Part shown: one piece after another, positions 1 through 10,439 of the stretch
Layout of the letters: each line of letters starts with the position of its first letter
Position numbering within the stretch: the stretch's first letter is position 1
Assembly (NCBI GenBank): GCA_034509925.1
Contig: CM067532.1
Location: forward strand, 3,173,142 to 3,237,141
Reading direction: 5' to 3'
Length of the DNA stretch: 64,000 bases
Source of the DNA: Hirudinaria manillensis
Lineage: Eukaryota; Annelida; Clitellata; Hirudinida; Hirudinidae
Notes under the pieces: generated by a model
Told to the model about the DNA's origin: nothing
What the model saw: only the letters and a program-made list of their open reading frames with translations
Database searches by the model: none
Program-made: the position numbers and the translations under genes

Positions 1-234
1 GGTATTTGAGATAGGGACTCAAGACGAAACACGGTTTAAAAGCACCAATGGAGCTGTAGGAGAGCTATCAAATTTTAATGTAAATTCAACTTAACAAATT
101 TGTAGGGAATTTTTTTGTCTCTAATCAAACTTTTTCTTTCGAAACATTTTTTTACTTTATTCACGGAAGTCAAGTTTTATTGCTTTCGGTGGTGTAAAGT
201 AATTTTTTTATATTGTTAATTAACAATATTCTAG

Positions 235-499
235 ATACAGTCAAGTCTCGCTACTATTCCACCCGTCGGAACCGAACAAAAGTGACACAGTAAGGTTTGT
301 AAAAATGATCTTATTTTATTAAAACGGCTTTATTTCCCAAGTTACCCATCAGCTCAGTTAAAAGCTCTCATAATCGTTGGCTGCCTCATATCTTTTCGGC
401 AGATCTCGTTGTCTAGCCGATCGCACGCTTGCATCACACCAGCAAAAGTGACATAATAATGAGGGTGGCATAGTAGCGAGATTTGACTGTAGTGACAAA
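235..499. mobile_element. MITE-like element with terminal inverted repeats and TA flanks
   Basis: The left end (from about 237, CAGTCAAGTCTCGCTACTAT) and the right end (about 470-497), read on the opposite strand, match over about 28 bases with few differences, and both ends are flanked by TA. CAGT termini with a TA target duplication are typical of Tc1/mariner-pogo type DNA transposons. The 265-bp interior has no coding capacity, so this is a non-autonomous copy. A second copy-like palindrome with a related CAGTCAAACCTG end lies near 58.7-58.85 kb. Confidence 0.6.
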
Positions 500-601
500 A
501 ATGCTTAAATTGGTATGGAACAAAACTAGTCAGCAAGGAGATTACATATGTTAACATATGGGAATATTCCCCATTTTCATCATATCGATATTTTTTAAAT
601 T

Positions 602-727
602 GATGAACCAGTTCAAATATTAAAAAACATAAAAGTTTGTTGTTTATTTACATAAAAATCTAAAATTAATAGTTAAAGGTTAAAGAAACAGTTTCGGTAT
701 TTTTACAACCCGCCCGAAGGTGTGGTG
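602..727. repeat. Dispersed repeat copy A
   Basis: About 125 bp closely resembling 6378-6507: both run from AACCAGTTCAAATATT through TTTACAACCC(G/A)CCCGAAGG. The second copy abuts the LTR-like segment at about 6535, so the sequence is probably part of, or a frequent neighbour of, the retroelement there. No coding potential seen. Confidence 0.6.
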
Positions 728-1446
728 CATTTTAAACAGAGGTGGTGCAAGTTGCAACACTTGCGAGAGCCTCTCTTCAACGACCTATTGTGGTTTTAGT
801 TTTTGAGATGGAGAATTTTTATTAATAGCGATTTTGGAGCCAAGATACCAAGCCTAAACGTGGTCCACAATGATTTTACTTTAATCCGAAAAAAAAATGT
901 GCGACGACGAAATGTGAAAACTGGTTCGTAATACGAGGTTTGGATGATGGTGATAGGGTTTATAGTCTTGTTCATAACGAAGATGGTCAACACTTTGCAT
1001 ACGCTATGTATAGCCCCGGTCACCCCTACTGACGTTGAATATGCATAAAACTTGGGCCTCAGGGTCATTAGTGATCGACCGGTTAATTTATTAGTTTATT
1101 AGTCAATGAAATAAATTATTTTTATTTACATTACTTTTTTAACATTTTCTGTAGGAAATAAAATCATCGAACCATTGATTTGTGAAAAATTTGTTCATTT
1201 ATCACATTTACTATCATAATGTAGGCCATTTTGGATATAAAATCTCTTTTTTTTTGTCCCGACCCCACCCATATTTATTAAGCCGGCCCTCCATTTAACA
1301 TTTGGCGAAACATTCATAGAAAACCTTAAAATTCACACTAAACACGTTTCCTATATGGTCTGGCAAAATCACACGCGCAAAAACTCTGAACAAAATGATT
1401 AGATTTTCAACATGAATATGAAAAGTATAAAGCCTGTAATGCTGTG
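728..1446. other. Non-coding stretch, no gene recognised
   Basis: AT-rich. A 90-codon minus-strand open frame at 796-1068 resembles no protein I recognise, and its composition (Phe/Leu/Lys-rich) is what AT-rich DNA gives by chance. Possibly decayed transposon sequence; no terminal repeats seen. Confidence 0.4.
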
Positions 1447-1925
1447 TGTTGAGAGAATTTTATGGTTGCTACAATAAAACAAATGAAACGTAAACATTCG
1501 CATTTTGATTTTATTTGTAAGGACTTGAAAGATCGCAGATTTGGAAAAAGCAAACATGCAGCTTTGACGTAAAGCAGCAATAGATGGAATCTAGCGAGAT
1601 TCTGGCGAAACCACCTTCTGGCGGTGTGTCGCTGAGATCCGTACTTCGTTTTGCATTTTTCAGCATTGACATTGATTTTCAGATTTTAACCACCGGTAAC
1701 TCCTTGTTTTTCTAGAACGTCCGTGGACTTTGAACAAGTGAAACTCGTTAAAGTCAACAAACTGCACCAGTTCAGATGGTCAGTTTATAAATTATGCTGA
1801 ATATCCTTATCTCAGATTATAAATCTAACAATCAGAAAGCCATTAATTGATGATTATTATGGTGGAGTGTGGTTATCCAAATGTTATCCAAAAAGGATTT
1901 CCACATTTGTCTTCCAGACACTACT
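1447..1925. repeat. Dispersed repeat copy (starts TGTTGAGAGAAT)
   Basis: Shares with 5525-5763 a left block (TGTTGAGAGAAT, then ATGG/GAGGTTGCTA, AATAAAACAAA) and a middle block (AAAAAGCAAACATGCAGCTTTG). A right block (ATTATTATGGTGGA(G/C)TGTGG ... TTTGTCTTC(C/T)AGACAC) is also shared. The 5.5-kb copy lacks about 240 bp of the interior. The TG start and conserved AATAAA suggest a solo LTR, but no TG...CA pair or target duplication was established. Confidence 0.5.
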
Positions 1926-2880
1926 TTCTGCATTGTGACTCATCTGGGTTGGGGGAGAGCACACTCTAGTGTCATTTTTATTAGAAATTAAATAACTAAT
2001 GTCGTAAGATATTCTAATGTATTTCTTCTTTCCAAAGTGAGCCAACCAAAAGAAATGTTAACACTTGGTACTGGATCAAAACAGAGTCGTCACTCGTTGA
2101 TTTGAACCCCTCAATGTTACAAAACGACACCGGCGTTTTACGATTTCAAACCGTTGAACAATTTCCCCGACATGTACTAGGAATTTGGCAAACGGTCGAT
2201 GCTTGAAATTTAGAACCAAACAACTATTAGTCAAATAGCAGACAAATTGACCCGGTAAAATCACCCATTGTTGACCCGATACCAGGAGACCATGTTCAAG
2301 CTCTGAATCAAAAGAATAGGCCATTTCGAAAAATAAATTATTGTTAATAATATTAAGTCTTTTGCCAAAGCATATAATTTTGTGTTTGCTAATTTATTCT
2401 GAATTCATTGCATTCATTATTCTGCTAATTTGTAACATTTAAAAATGTTTTTAAAAATATATAATATATTGATCGTCAATGTTGGACAGTTGAGCGAACC
2501 ATGTCGGAAAACAATCAATGAAAGGTTTTTAATAAACGAACTTTAATGGGTACTACGTCTATTCGATTTTCAGGATAGTATTTCAGGATTAATAATTACT
2601 TAAATCATGATTTTTTAAAACATTTTAAGATAAATGTGATACTCTCAATAGCTTCACCAAGAATCCGCCATGGCAAAGGAGTCGGGAGTCTGAGAAATAT
2701 TCTCTTGCGAAATTCAGTTATAAATTTTGAGAAAATATTTCTTCAGCGAACATCAGGACGTGGTCTGGTGTCTTTTACTTCAACTTAGAATCTAGATTCA
2801 ATTGTATTCTGAATTAATTTTAAATAAGCCACATTAATTTTAACTGAAAATTCGATAATAATACTATTTATTTCCAATTT
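1926..2880. other. AT-rich intergenic sequence
   Basis: No gene recognised. An 82-codon minus-strand open frame at 2076-2324 has no family features. It may hold the unlocated 5' exon or promoter of the leucine-rich-repeat-like gene that follows. Confidence 0.4.
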
Positions 2881-2908
2881 CTCCATATTCGACTGATTAC
2901 AAAAAAAG

Positions 2909-4323
2909 ATAATGAAACTAATTGCATTGCTTTAAATATTCTCGTAGTAATCTTAAAGAAAGATATTCGTCTCCCACCAAAATTATTTGAGGACATTCAG
3001 TTAAAAGGTTTCGAAATTTGCTGGCCGATACCCCATGAGTTCTTAAGGATTTGTCTTTCTTACCGAGAGGAACTGAACTGGACATTTATCAATATACAAA
3101 GTGCACCAATTTACGAGCAGGATCTTATAAAAATCATCAAGTCTAGCTTGCCCGTCAGGCAGCTATCATTTCAAACGGTGTGGATTACATGTTCGATGAT
3201 GGACGCCATAGAAAAAATTGCTCCAAATCTCGAAATACTTGAAATAAGGGATGGCCTAAGATGCTATAAAGTATTGTAAGTTTTCGCTAAATTTCTTGAC
3301 GCAACTTATAATTTTAATTGTTTTTCACCGATTCTGCTGATTATATTAAAGCAAGATTAGAATCCCAAAAAGACGGACGTTGATACAATTTCCAAAGCTG
3401 AAGTCATTTTTTCTTGAGCTCAACGCCATGCCTCCTTATCTTCTTTGGAGAATTGATATGACCTCTTGCTCGAAATCTTTGGAGACATTCGGCCTGGTTG
3501 GACATGATGCTCCAATAGGTTCCACCAAAAAAATACCTCCTGAATTCATCGAATCTCTTAAAAGCCTAACAAATCTGCAACGATTCAGTTTTGCAGTTAC
3601 TGATGAAATGGCTCTCTTTGATGTGGTCTTGCAGCTTAAAAATCTGAGGTGAATATTTAGATTTCCTGATATTGTATAAATTTATGTTCTACGAAACATG
3701 ACTCTCGCTTCCCAATATATTCCAGATCAATAGACATGTTACAAACCATTTTCTACCCAGATCAATTTGACTTGCGTCTTCTGGAAACTTTACCAAAACT
3801 CGAAGAAATTACCGTACCGATTACTAAGTAAACAATGTGTCCATTATATTGCAAATAGTAAACTTTAATGGACGCCGAATAAATTCTTAACTTTTTATTT
3901 TATTCTGAAGGGTTCCACCACACTTTTCGACCGGTAAAGTTTTGAAGTACTTTTGCAGAATTAACATGACTCCGGGAGAAAGACCATTAGCAAAGAAGGT
4001 GTGTTCAATTTGCATTGAAAATGTGATGAAAATTCTTTGAAATCCTTAACTAATATAAATTGGGATTGAATGAGTGTGAATAATCATCATTTTGCTTTAT
4101 ATTAGATCGGCTCGTTGTTTGATTTAGAGTCGTCTTTGAATTTCATTGAACGCGCATATCTCCTAAGGCACACTGACTTTGCTGCTGCAAAACTGAAATT
4201 GATCCAAGAAGTTTATGAAAAAGGACACCTCGTGACTCCATCACAGTGGCGGAGATGGGAGAGCGTTGGTTATTCATGCGCTCTATTGATTCTAGTAATT
4301 ATTGATGTGTTACATCTTTTTTA
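2909..4323 (+). CDS. Leucine-rich-repeat-like protein, five exons, 5' end uncertain
   Basis: Five open segments join with matching phase: (open from 2848; acceptor perhaps near 2908)..3267, 3361-3648, 3726-3827, 3911-3998 and 4106-4323. Joins fall in phases 2, 2, 2 and 0, with GT donors and AG acceptors. The product has irregular leucine-rich repeats such as APNLEILEI, FPKLKSFFLEL, LTNLQRFSF and LETLPKLEEI, the spacing seen in F-box/LRR proteins. No F-box is visible, though the N-terminus is unassigned. The last exon ends in a hydrophobic run (SCALLILVIIDVLHLF) before TAA; this could be a real C-terminus or intron read-through past a missed donor. LRR assignment is by pattern only. Confidence 0.55.
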
Positions 4324-4633
4324 AAATTTTGCAGATTATGCTTAGTAATCCATGGTTTTATTATTTCATCTATTTTATTGAGGGTAAAAATATGAGGTAA
4401 AAGATCCATCTTTTATTCTGCAAATATTAATACATAAATGTAAATAGTTTTACATAAATGTTCTTCACTCTTCCCATCTTTTCATCATTTCATCTCAATC
4501 TAAAATGAATTTAATGAATTGGGTAATATTCATGGCATAGACAGTTTAAGTCAAAAATGTACATCCTTTTAAATATCATTTGAATTGCTAATAAAGTAAG
4601 AAATTCAATTCTGTAAATCTAATTTATTTACAG

Positions 4634-5340
4634 CGATGCATTAAATCTTAATGGCAACTATTTGAGCTATGATTTCGTGAGGTAACTTTCCAATTCTTTT
4701 GTACGCGTGCAATTTCTAATAATTATAATTAATATATATATATATTTAATATTGCTTCAAAATATGACTAAGGTATTCAACTTATTCATTTGCAGACATT
4801 TTGTAAACCTGGTTGTCGACTCGGCTCTGAAGATCACGAAAAAGGTTGCTTTAACTTTTTTTAAATAAGAAGTATAGATTATTTCTAATTAAATATGTTT
4901 AAATAGACCAAACATAAGGAGGATTGTTGTAAATTCTGGTTCTCTTAAAGAAATTTGGTGAGTCAATAAATCTTTAACTTTTGAAAATTACACAGTTGCT
5001 ATCATTCTAAACAAAACTAATGATTTGATCCTATTGCTATTTTCAGGCAAAGATTGAAAGGGCCAACACTTATATGGTAACTTATTTGACCACAAATCCA
5101 AAATCCATTCTCTCGAGAATGTACCTAGGACATCTTTTGATCTCCCAACTTATTATGGCAAAGATAATTAACGTGAGTAAATATTGCTGAAAGCGAAATA
5201 CAACGTTATCATTAATTAAATTGGTATTAAAATAACACATTGACAATTATTTTACTTTTGCTAGTATGTAATGAAATCATTTACCATGTTTTTAAATTTA
5301 AGCATTTTTATTTTCAGCACATTAATACTTTTGAAGTGAG
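4634..5340 (+). other. Probable further exons, possibly of the same LRR-like gene
   Basis: Exon-like blocks with good splice sites: 4634-4681 (DALNLNGNYLSYDFV), 4796-4844 (HFVNLVVDSALKITKK), 5047-5172 (starts AKIERANTYMVTYL, ends IMAKIIN) and a small block near 5321-5338 (HINTFE). The first two join in phase 2 and 4796-4844 joins 5047-5172 in phase 0. A 51-bp block at 4907-4957, also with splice sites and a length divisible by three, lies between them but has an in-frame TAA. How this set connects to the upstream gene is unclear. Confidence 0.4.
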
Positions 5341-5524
5341 TAATCTAAAATATGAAGAGATTCAGCGAAAGATTTAAATTATGTTAGATTGGACAGAACT
5401 TCTAACAAAAATATCTATCAAAGGTGGTTTATTTAAAATCAATAATGTTAATTAACAATATACTATAATAATAACAATGTACTGTGTAGCACGAAAATAC
5501 CAAGCCATCAAATAAGGGTGGGAG

Positions 5525-5763
5525 ATTGTTGAGAGAATATTGAGGTTGCTATAATAAAACAAACGAAACGAACTGGTTTCCTTTTAACATTCGTTACGAA
5601 TTTATTTGTAGGGACTTGTAAGGTCGCAGCTTTGGAAAAAGCAAACATGCAGCTTTGGCGTGAAATTGGAATAGGTGGAATCTGAATCTCAGCAAGCCAT
5701 TAATTATTATGGTGGACTGTGGTTATTCAAAAAGATTTCAATATTTGTCTTCTAGACACCACC
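5525..5763. repeat. Dispersed repeat copy (starts TGTTGAGAGAAT), internally deleted
   Basis: Second copy of the family at 1447-1925, sharing both ends but lacking about 240 bp of interior. It sits next to the LTR-element relic that follows. Confidence 0.5.
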
Positions 5764-5852
5764 TGTCAAATTAATTTTTGAGTTATTATCGCTCGATGAT
5801 CAATTAAACCATACTGCGAATTAATATATATAATATACTCAGAACCCCAAGT

Positions 5853-6630
5853 CGGAAAGCCGCTTATTGTGGTCACCAGTGCCAAACATAGCTACCTGCG
5901 AATCACTAATCATTTCGATGGTTAAACATCTAATTAGGTCAGTAAGTAAAATTCATTTCGCAGTGAGGCAGTGAGACATTTATTAACCGGTAGCCATAAA
6001 AGTTTAAAAGGAATAAATTAAGAATTAAAAAGCAAGGAAAACAATGAATTTCAAATACCCAACAGTCCAGCTATCATCGATAAAACGGATTTTGCTTGGC
6101 CTTCGTTGGGACTTTCGATTAACAAGAATCCATGATCGTATGGCCTTCCTACAGTATCTACGGTACTTAATCTATAGTGTACATAATTTGATGCAATGCA
6201 TGTTACAAATTGCGTGTTTTCTTGCGTCAGTATCTTTAAATTGACGGTATTTGGCAATCTGGACTTGCGGTAGACTCTACTCATACTAATTTAAATATGC
6301 TACTTTTTAACATTTTAATTACTAAATTTATGTAACAAATATTAAATTCTATGTTTTTTCAAGTTAATATTGTTTAACCAGTTCAAATATTTTTTAAAAA
6401 ATTACATCAAAGTTTGTTGTTTATTTATATAAAAATCTAAAATAAATAATTAAAAGTTAAAGACACAAACGGTTTCGGTATTTTTACAACCCACCCGAAG
6501 GGATGGTGAATTTTACACGGAGAAAAAAAGTTAGGTCGGAAACCCGCTTATTGTGGGCACCAGTGCCGACATAGCTACATACAAATTACTAATCATTGCG
6601 ATTGTTAAACATCTAATTAGGTCACTGTCC
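5853..6630. repeat. LTR-like repeats and a copy of the minus-strand ORF repeat
   Basis: Two blocks of about 95 bp, 5853-5945 and 6535-6627, are closely similar (both contain CCGCTTATTGTGG, CACCAGTGCC and AAACATCTAATTAGGTCA). Between them lies a third copy of the repeat whose minus strand encodes the segment found at 9050-9325 and 10472-10663 (here 6051-6284), followed by dispersed repeat copy B (6378-6507). This looks like nested retroelement debris; the 6535 block leads directly into the gag relic. Confidence 0.5.
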
Positions 6631-6800
6631 GACCTTCCACGTATTGCGGAGGAACTGAGTGATGGGGCTCATTAGCATATTGTATACATTGAGCAGACGG
6701 TTCGAGGTGGTGTAGGGACTCTAGCGGCATTTTGGTTGAGTTTGTGGATCAGTCGACAGTGCAATGATCAAACTGGCGGAGAGAACTCGTAGAGAGCAAT
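6618..6800 (+). repeat. LTR-like segment upstream of gag
   Basis: CCTTCCACGTATTGCGGA... matches 12250 onward (CTTCCACGTATTGCAGA...), both continuing with GAACTGAGTGATGG and a GATTAGCAT-type motif, and both containing a (T)GGCGACA/TGGCGGCA-like motif about 100 bp later. The match, together with the gag remnant downstream, argues for a 5' LTR at 6.6 kb and a related LTR at 12.24 kb. Exact LTR ends and primer-binding site not fixed. Confidence 0.45.
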
Positions 6801-6851
6801 GACATCTAAGGTTGGTCAGTTCTCTTTATCGAGTTGAGCGAGTGAGTGGAC

Positions 6852-7653
6852 ATGGCGTTGCATGAGTCTGGATTGATTGTAAATTCGGTGTTAGAGGGGG
6901 CCAACGCCGACGAAAATTTCTTTGAACCGAAGCATAAGGAAGACGATGAACATCGAAAATTCAACTTGAGAGAGGGAGAGAATTGGAGTTGAGATGAATG
7001 AGATTAGAAGCCCAAGAGAGAGGGAATTAGAGTGGAGAGAGAGTCGCATAAGAGTGAGTATCGGTCGAAACTGGGTTTATGGTTATCGAAATGGTGTATT
7101 CAGCGGTAGGTGAAATGCCTAGTGACCTTATGGGACTTCTAACTCTTTTTGATTTATTGAAAAAATATTTTATAATTCGGGCCATTGATGATGATTCACG
7201 AGCGAAGGTTCTTTTGATGTTGATTAACTCTATGATTCTCACTTTGGTGAGTCGTTTACCTATTGATAAATTGATGGATTATGAATCCTCAAAGGAAATA
7301 ATCCTTCGTGAATTTCGAGTTAGCCCTATTCTGTTTATAGAGCATTTTTTGTATATTAAAAAGCATTCTACTGAGACTTATTCCCATGTTGTTTCTGGAT
7401 TACATATGGCCCTAACTTACCGTTGAAGAATCGGAATGTACACGACTTTGATAGTTTAGTTAATCTCTTGCATGCTGATCGACTTAAGGAATTAATGCAT
7501 CCGAACTGTGTCAGTTATATGCTCGCACAAGAAACGGTTGCTTGGTTGACTCACGGCAGATTGTTGCAGATCGCGGGCAATTATGTTTCATGTCACGTTA
7601 AAGATTTTATACTGATAAGGTACAACAATTCAAGAGCAGGGGTAGGCAGATAA
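6852..7653 (+). pseudogene. LTR-retrotransposon gag remnant (Ty3/gypsy-like), frameshifted
   Basis: A 46-codon frame begins at the ATG at 6852. After stops, gag-like coding runs from about 7079 to 7420 and, after a frame change near 7420, to 7653. The two parts read as one domain: ILREFRVSPILFIEHFL, SHVVSGLHMAL, then LKNRNVHDFDSLVNLLHADR and LKELMHPNCVSYMLAQE. This pattern (ILxEFxLSP...F, YYLKSR-V, L--L---D-LK--L---C--Y-LA-E) matches the SCAN-like capsid of Ty3/gypsy gags as I know it. No intact zinc knuckle, protease, RT or integrase is seen, so the element is dead. Confidence 0.6.
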
Positions 7654-7929
7654 AAAGGTGGATAATCCATCTAAGGATGAGGAGTTTGGGGCAAAAGGAA
7701 ATTGCTAATGAGATACAAAACTGAGTTTATAGATTTTTTTCAATGGCCGTGAAGAGAATCATTCAAGGAAATTTTGTCTTAAGCTTAATTATCTTTCAAG
7801 TTGTGGTACTTTAAATTCTTTTCAAATTTTACATACTTCAGACTATCATGATGCTGAGTATGTCAGTAACACTGTAGTTGTGAAGTGCATCGAAGTAGAT
7901 CCTTTCCATACACCTTTCCATAGGATTTC

Positions 7930-8085
7930 ATTATAGTGGGAGGCAGTTTGTTTATAGAATTGGTCTCATTCGGCGATGCTGGCACTTACACTTGCCGAAG
8001 TTCCAAAGACTTTTCGATTGTAACGGATGTTACTTTACCAATTTATGGTTGGGAATTATTATTGAGTCTTATTTTTAACATTTTT
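7930..8085 (+). pseudogene. Possible isolated immunoglobulin-domain half exon
   Basis: A short open segment contains SLFIELVSFGDAGTYTCRSS. This fits the F-strand/E-strand signature of Ig domains (L-I--V---D-G-Y-C), here L-F-I-E-L-V-S-F-G-D-A-G-T-Y-T-C. An AG acceptor (ATTATAG) lies just upstream and a possible GT donor follows near 8045. No companion exon with the matching first Ig cysteine and tryptophan was found, and the segment lies among retroelement debris. It may be a chance match or an exon fragment. Confidence 0.3.
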
Positions 8086-8373
8086 TATTTATTCATAAAG
8101 ATGGAGCGGTTATTTGAAATTACATTTTGAACATATCATTTTATTTGAAATACTTTTAGATGTTAACATTTTTTGATTGTCCAATTACTTGTGAGACCTC
8201 AGACATTAATGACATTTTTTATAAATAGGAATTATTTAATATAATGAAGGAGGCCAAATAAATTACCATCTTTGTTTGCACTGATTGCTAGTGGTGCAGA
8301 GGTTTGCTGCATTAAAGATGACCCAATCCGTCCTTTGAATATTGTTCCCTAAAAGCAAATCATAATATCTGTT

Positions 8374-9017
8374 TTACATAATTACCCTAAATGTGTAGGG
8401 TATGTAAGACAGGTAAGCCATCATCGTCCCTCTCAAGGACAATGTCCAGGGTTCCACCGCAGTCATGGGTGGGGCCGGCAACAATCTGTCTGAGGCCGAA
8501 AGATGAAATGAGATTACTGAAGACCAGGCTGTTCGAATCATCAGTCTTTTCGAGGTGAATATTTGTGTCCCCAGTAACAAACAGTGTCAGGGAGCCAATG
8601 ACAAAACGACGCAGTAGCTCCGAGAGTTCTGAGAGAGTCTATGTTTCCAGTCCTGTAGGTTTATGTGTTTGGCGTCTTTGTTTATGTGGACAGCAAGAGA
8701 TTCGAAGGTAGTTGGGTTGAAACAGAGGTTTTGCTACTGCAGTTTTACTGAAGGGGAGGACAGTACAGCTAGACCACCATGGTTTGTCTTCAGGGACCTC
8801 TGGGCAGGGCCTACATGAGGTCTCGGGCGATCAATGACCGAGTAGCCTCAAGCTCGTAGTTGATTAATTGCCAAGGAACTTTCATCATGCCAGGTCTCAA
8901 TCGCCGACAGTACATTGACTTTGCCAGCAGCCATAATATCCGAGAGGGCATCAAACTTTTTCCTTATCAATCGGATGTTCAGACATCCCATTCTAAGAGT
9001 AATGTTCTGGTCTTTCA
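8374..9017 (-). pseudogene. LINE endonuclease (APE-type) remnant
   Basis: On the minus strand, starting at the ATG at 9015-9017, the reading includes MGCLNIRLIRKKFDAL, VNVLSAIETWHDESSLA, YSVIDRPRPHVG, TNHGGLAVL, TTFESLAVHI, VTGDTNIHLE, FGLRQIVAGPTHDCGGTLDI. These are the ordered motifs of an apurinic-like endonuclease domain in LINE ORF2: N-RSLRNKFD, ETWHD, DRPR, NHGG, GDFNIHLD, GPTH--G--LD. In-frame stops after QLRA and VKLQ and a late frame break show decay. No reverse transcriptase follows to the left, so the copy is truncated within ORF2. Confidence 0.75.
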
Positions 9018-9049
9018 TAATAAGTGTTTGGCGAGACCTTGCTTGCTCT

Positions 9050-9470
9050 TCATTTGGACTTTCGGTTTCGATGAATCCAACATAGAATGTTCTTCCTACA
9101 ATCTAATTTGATATGTACTATATGAAAATTGACACAGGGCATGTAACAAATTGGGTTTTCTTTCATCAGTTTCTTTAAATTGATGGGATTTGGTAGATGA
9201 GACTTGCAATAGATTCTGATGATGTCTATATCAGGGTCATTTCTGCCGTTTTGCCTTAGAGTTTCTCTAAGTTGAGACAGGATGTGATTCCTCACTTCCT
9301 CAGGATTCTGAGTCCTGAGGATCATAAATCTGCCATTTCCTTCGATGCCACAGACTATTTTGTGGTTTCCAATGATAAATTTATAGCTAAATCAACTGTA
9401 ACACCATCAATATCTCTCAACAAATTGATAGGAATATTCAAATATATTATTCACAACTGAAATCAATGTT
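9050..9470 (-). pseudogene. LINE upstream ORF (ORF1-like) segment, copy 1
   Basis: The minus-strand open frame 9050-9325 extends in sense upstream to about 9390 (FIIGNHKIVCGIEGNGRF). It contains DPDIDIIRIYCKSHLPNPIN and NPICYMPCVNFHIVHIKLD, and leads directly into the endonuclease remnant to its left. The same peptide recurs at 10472-10663 (NMPCIDFQIVQIKL) and, diverged, at 6051-6284 (KSRLPNTVNLKIL). Recurrence next to an endonuclease suggests an ORF1 or the N-terminal part of ORF2; I do not recognise the domain. Confidence 0.5.
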
Positions 9471-10156
9471 TTCAATGCTGAAATTGGCGAGATATCCAAG
9501 GTAAAAAAACTTCTTTTGGCCATGATGGGTTACAAGTGTATTCCAATACATTTCTTGTTACTGAGTGACAATCAAATGTTGTTAAAACTAATTTACCAGT
9601 CATTAGGCACAGGTTCAGGGGATATAAAAAATATACTTTTCATTAAACAATTATTAAACAGTGCCATTTGGCAGTAATTACAAACAAGGAACCTGTGCAA
9701 GTAGTGCCATGCAAAAGGGCTATGTTTTATCACTTAATTGTTTTAAAATGATGCATTTGATGAGAAAGAGGGGGATCATGAAGTAGTTCCTGAGGAAGAT
9801 GATGTGGATGATTTTGCTGAGTAGCAGTGAATGTTTTGAGCTTGGTGATTCTAGTGCTATGAAACTCAAGTTTAACTGTGCCTTTGGCAATGAAGATCTT
9901 TTCTCATGATGGCCCATGTCTTACACTTTACATTTATAGAGTGCTAAAACTGTTTGTGATATTTTGATTTGATTGTTCTCCATCTTTTCCATAAAGAAGA
10001 TTATCAGTTCTTATCAAGGTACAAATTTTATGAGCCAATTGACGAAGTTCTTTTTGTAGACACCTGGATGCTCAGCACATTTTCACACTCCTAGTCAGCT
10101 TCTGGTTTGGTTAAAATATGTGGCCGAAGAGTTAAGAGAATGTTTTTCAAATTGAT
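9471..10156. other. Repeat debris without recognisable gene
   Basis: Non-coding. The part at 9470-9600 matches 10925-11005 (GATGCTGAAATTGG, CCAA(T/C)ACATTT(C/G)TTGTTAC), so the repeat family extends upstream of the ORF1-like segment in sense. The rest is unrecognised. Confidence 0.4.
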
Positions 10157-10345
10157 TGAAGGTTTGGTGGCCATTCTTTAAAGTCTTGGGTGGACATGCA
10201 CTAAACCTTCTGAGGACGATTCAAGGCTTAGGGCACCTCTGGCGACATTTTGGTTATGATTTAATTTTCAGTAATAAATCATTGAATAAACCCAATTTGT
10301 CATGCATGTTTGAAGCATATAACCCAGGGTGGTTACATTCAGTAA
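10157..10345 (+). repeat. LTR-like fragment
   Basis: Resembles 12380-12480: both have CTCT(A/G)TGGCGACA(C/T)TTTG, then AATAAATCAT(T/C)GA(A/G)TAAA and a downstream TTTGTC(A/G)(T/C)GCAT motif, as expected of the R-U5 part of related LTRs. The following 40 bp (AGTAAGTA(G/A)AATTCATTTCGCA) match 5941 onward. Best read as a solo LTR or truncated element; boundaries not fixed. Confidence 0.4.
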
Positions 10346-10439
10346 GTAGAATTCATTTCGCAATGAGACAGAATCAGTCGTCTATTAACATCATTAAAAG
10401 GCATAGATCATGAGTTTAAAACAAGCAAAACAAGAGTTT

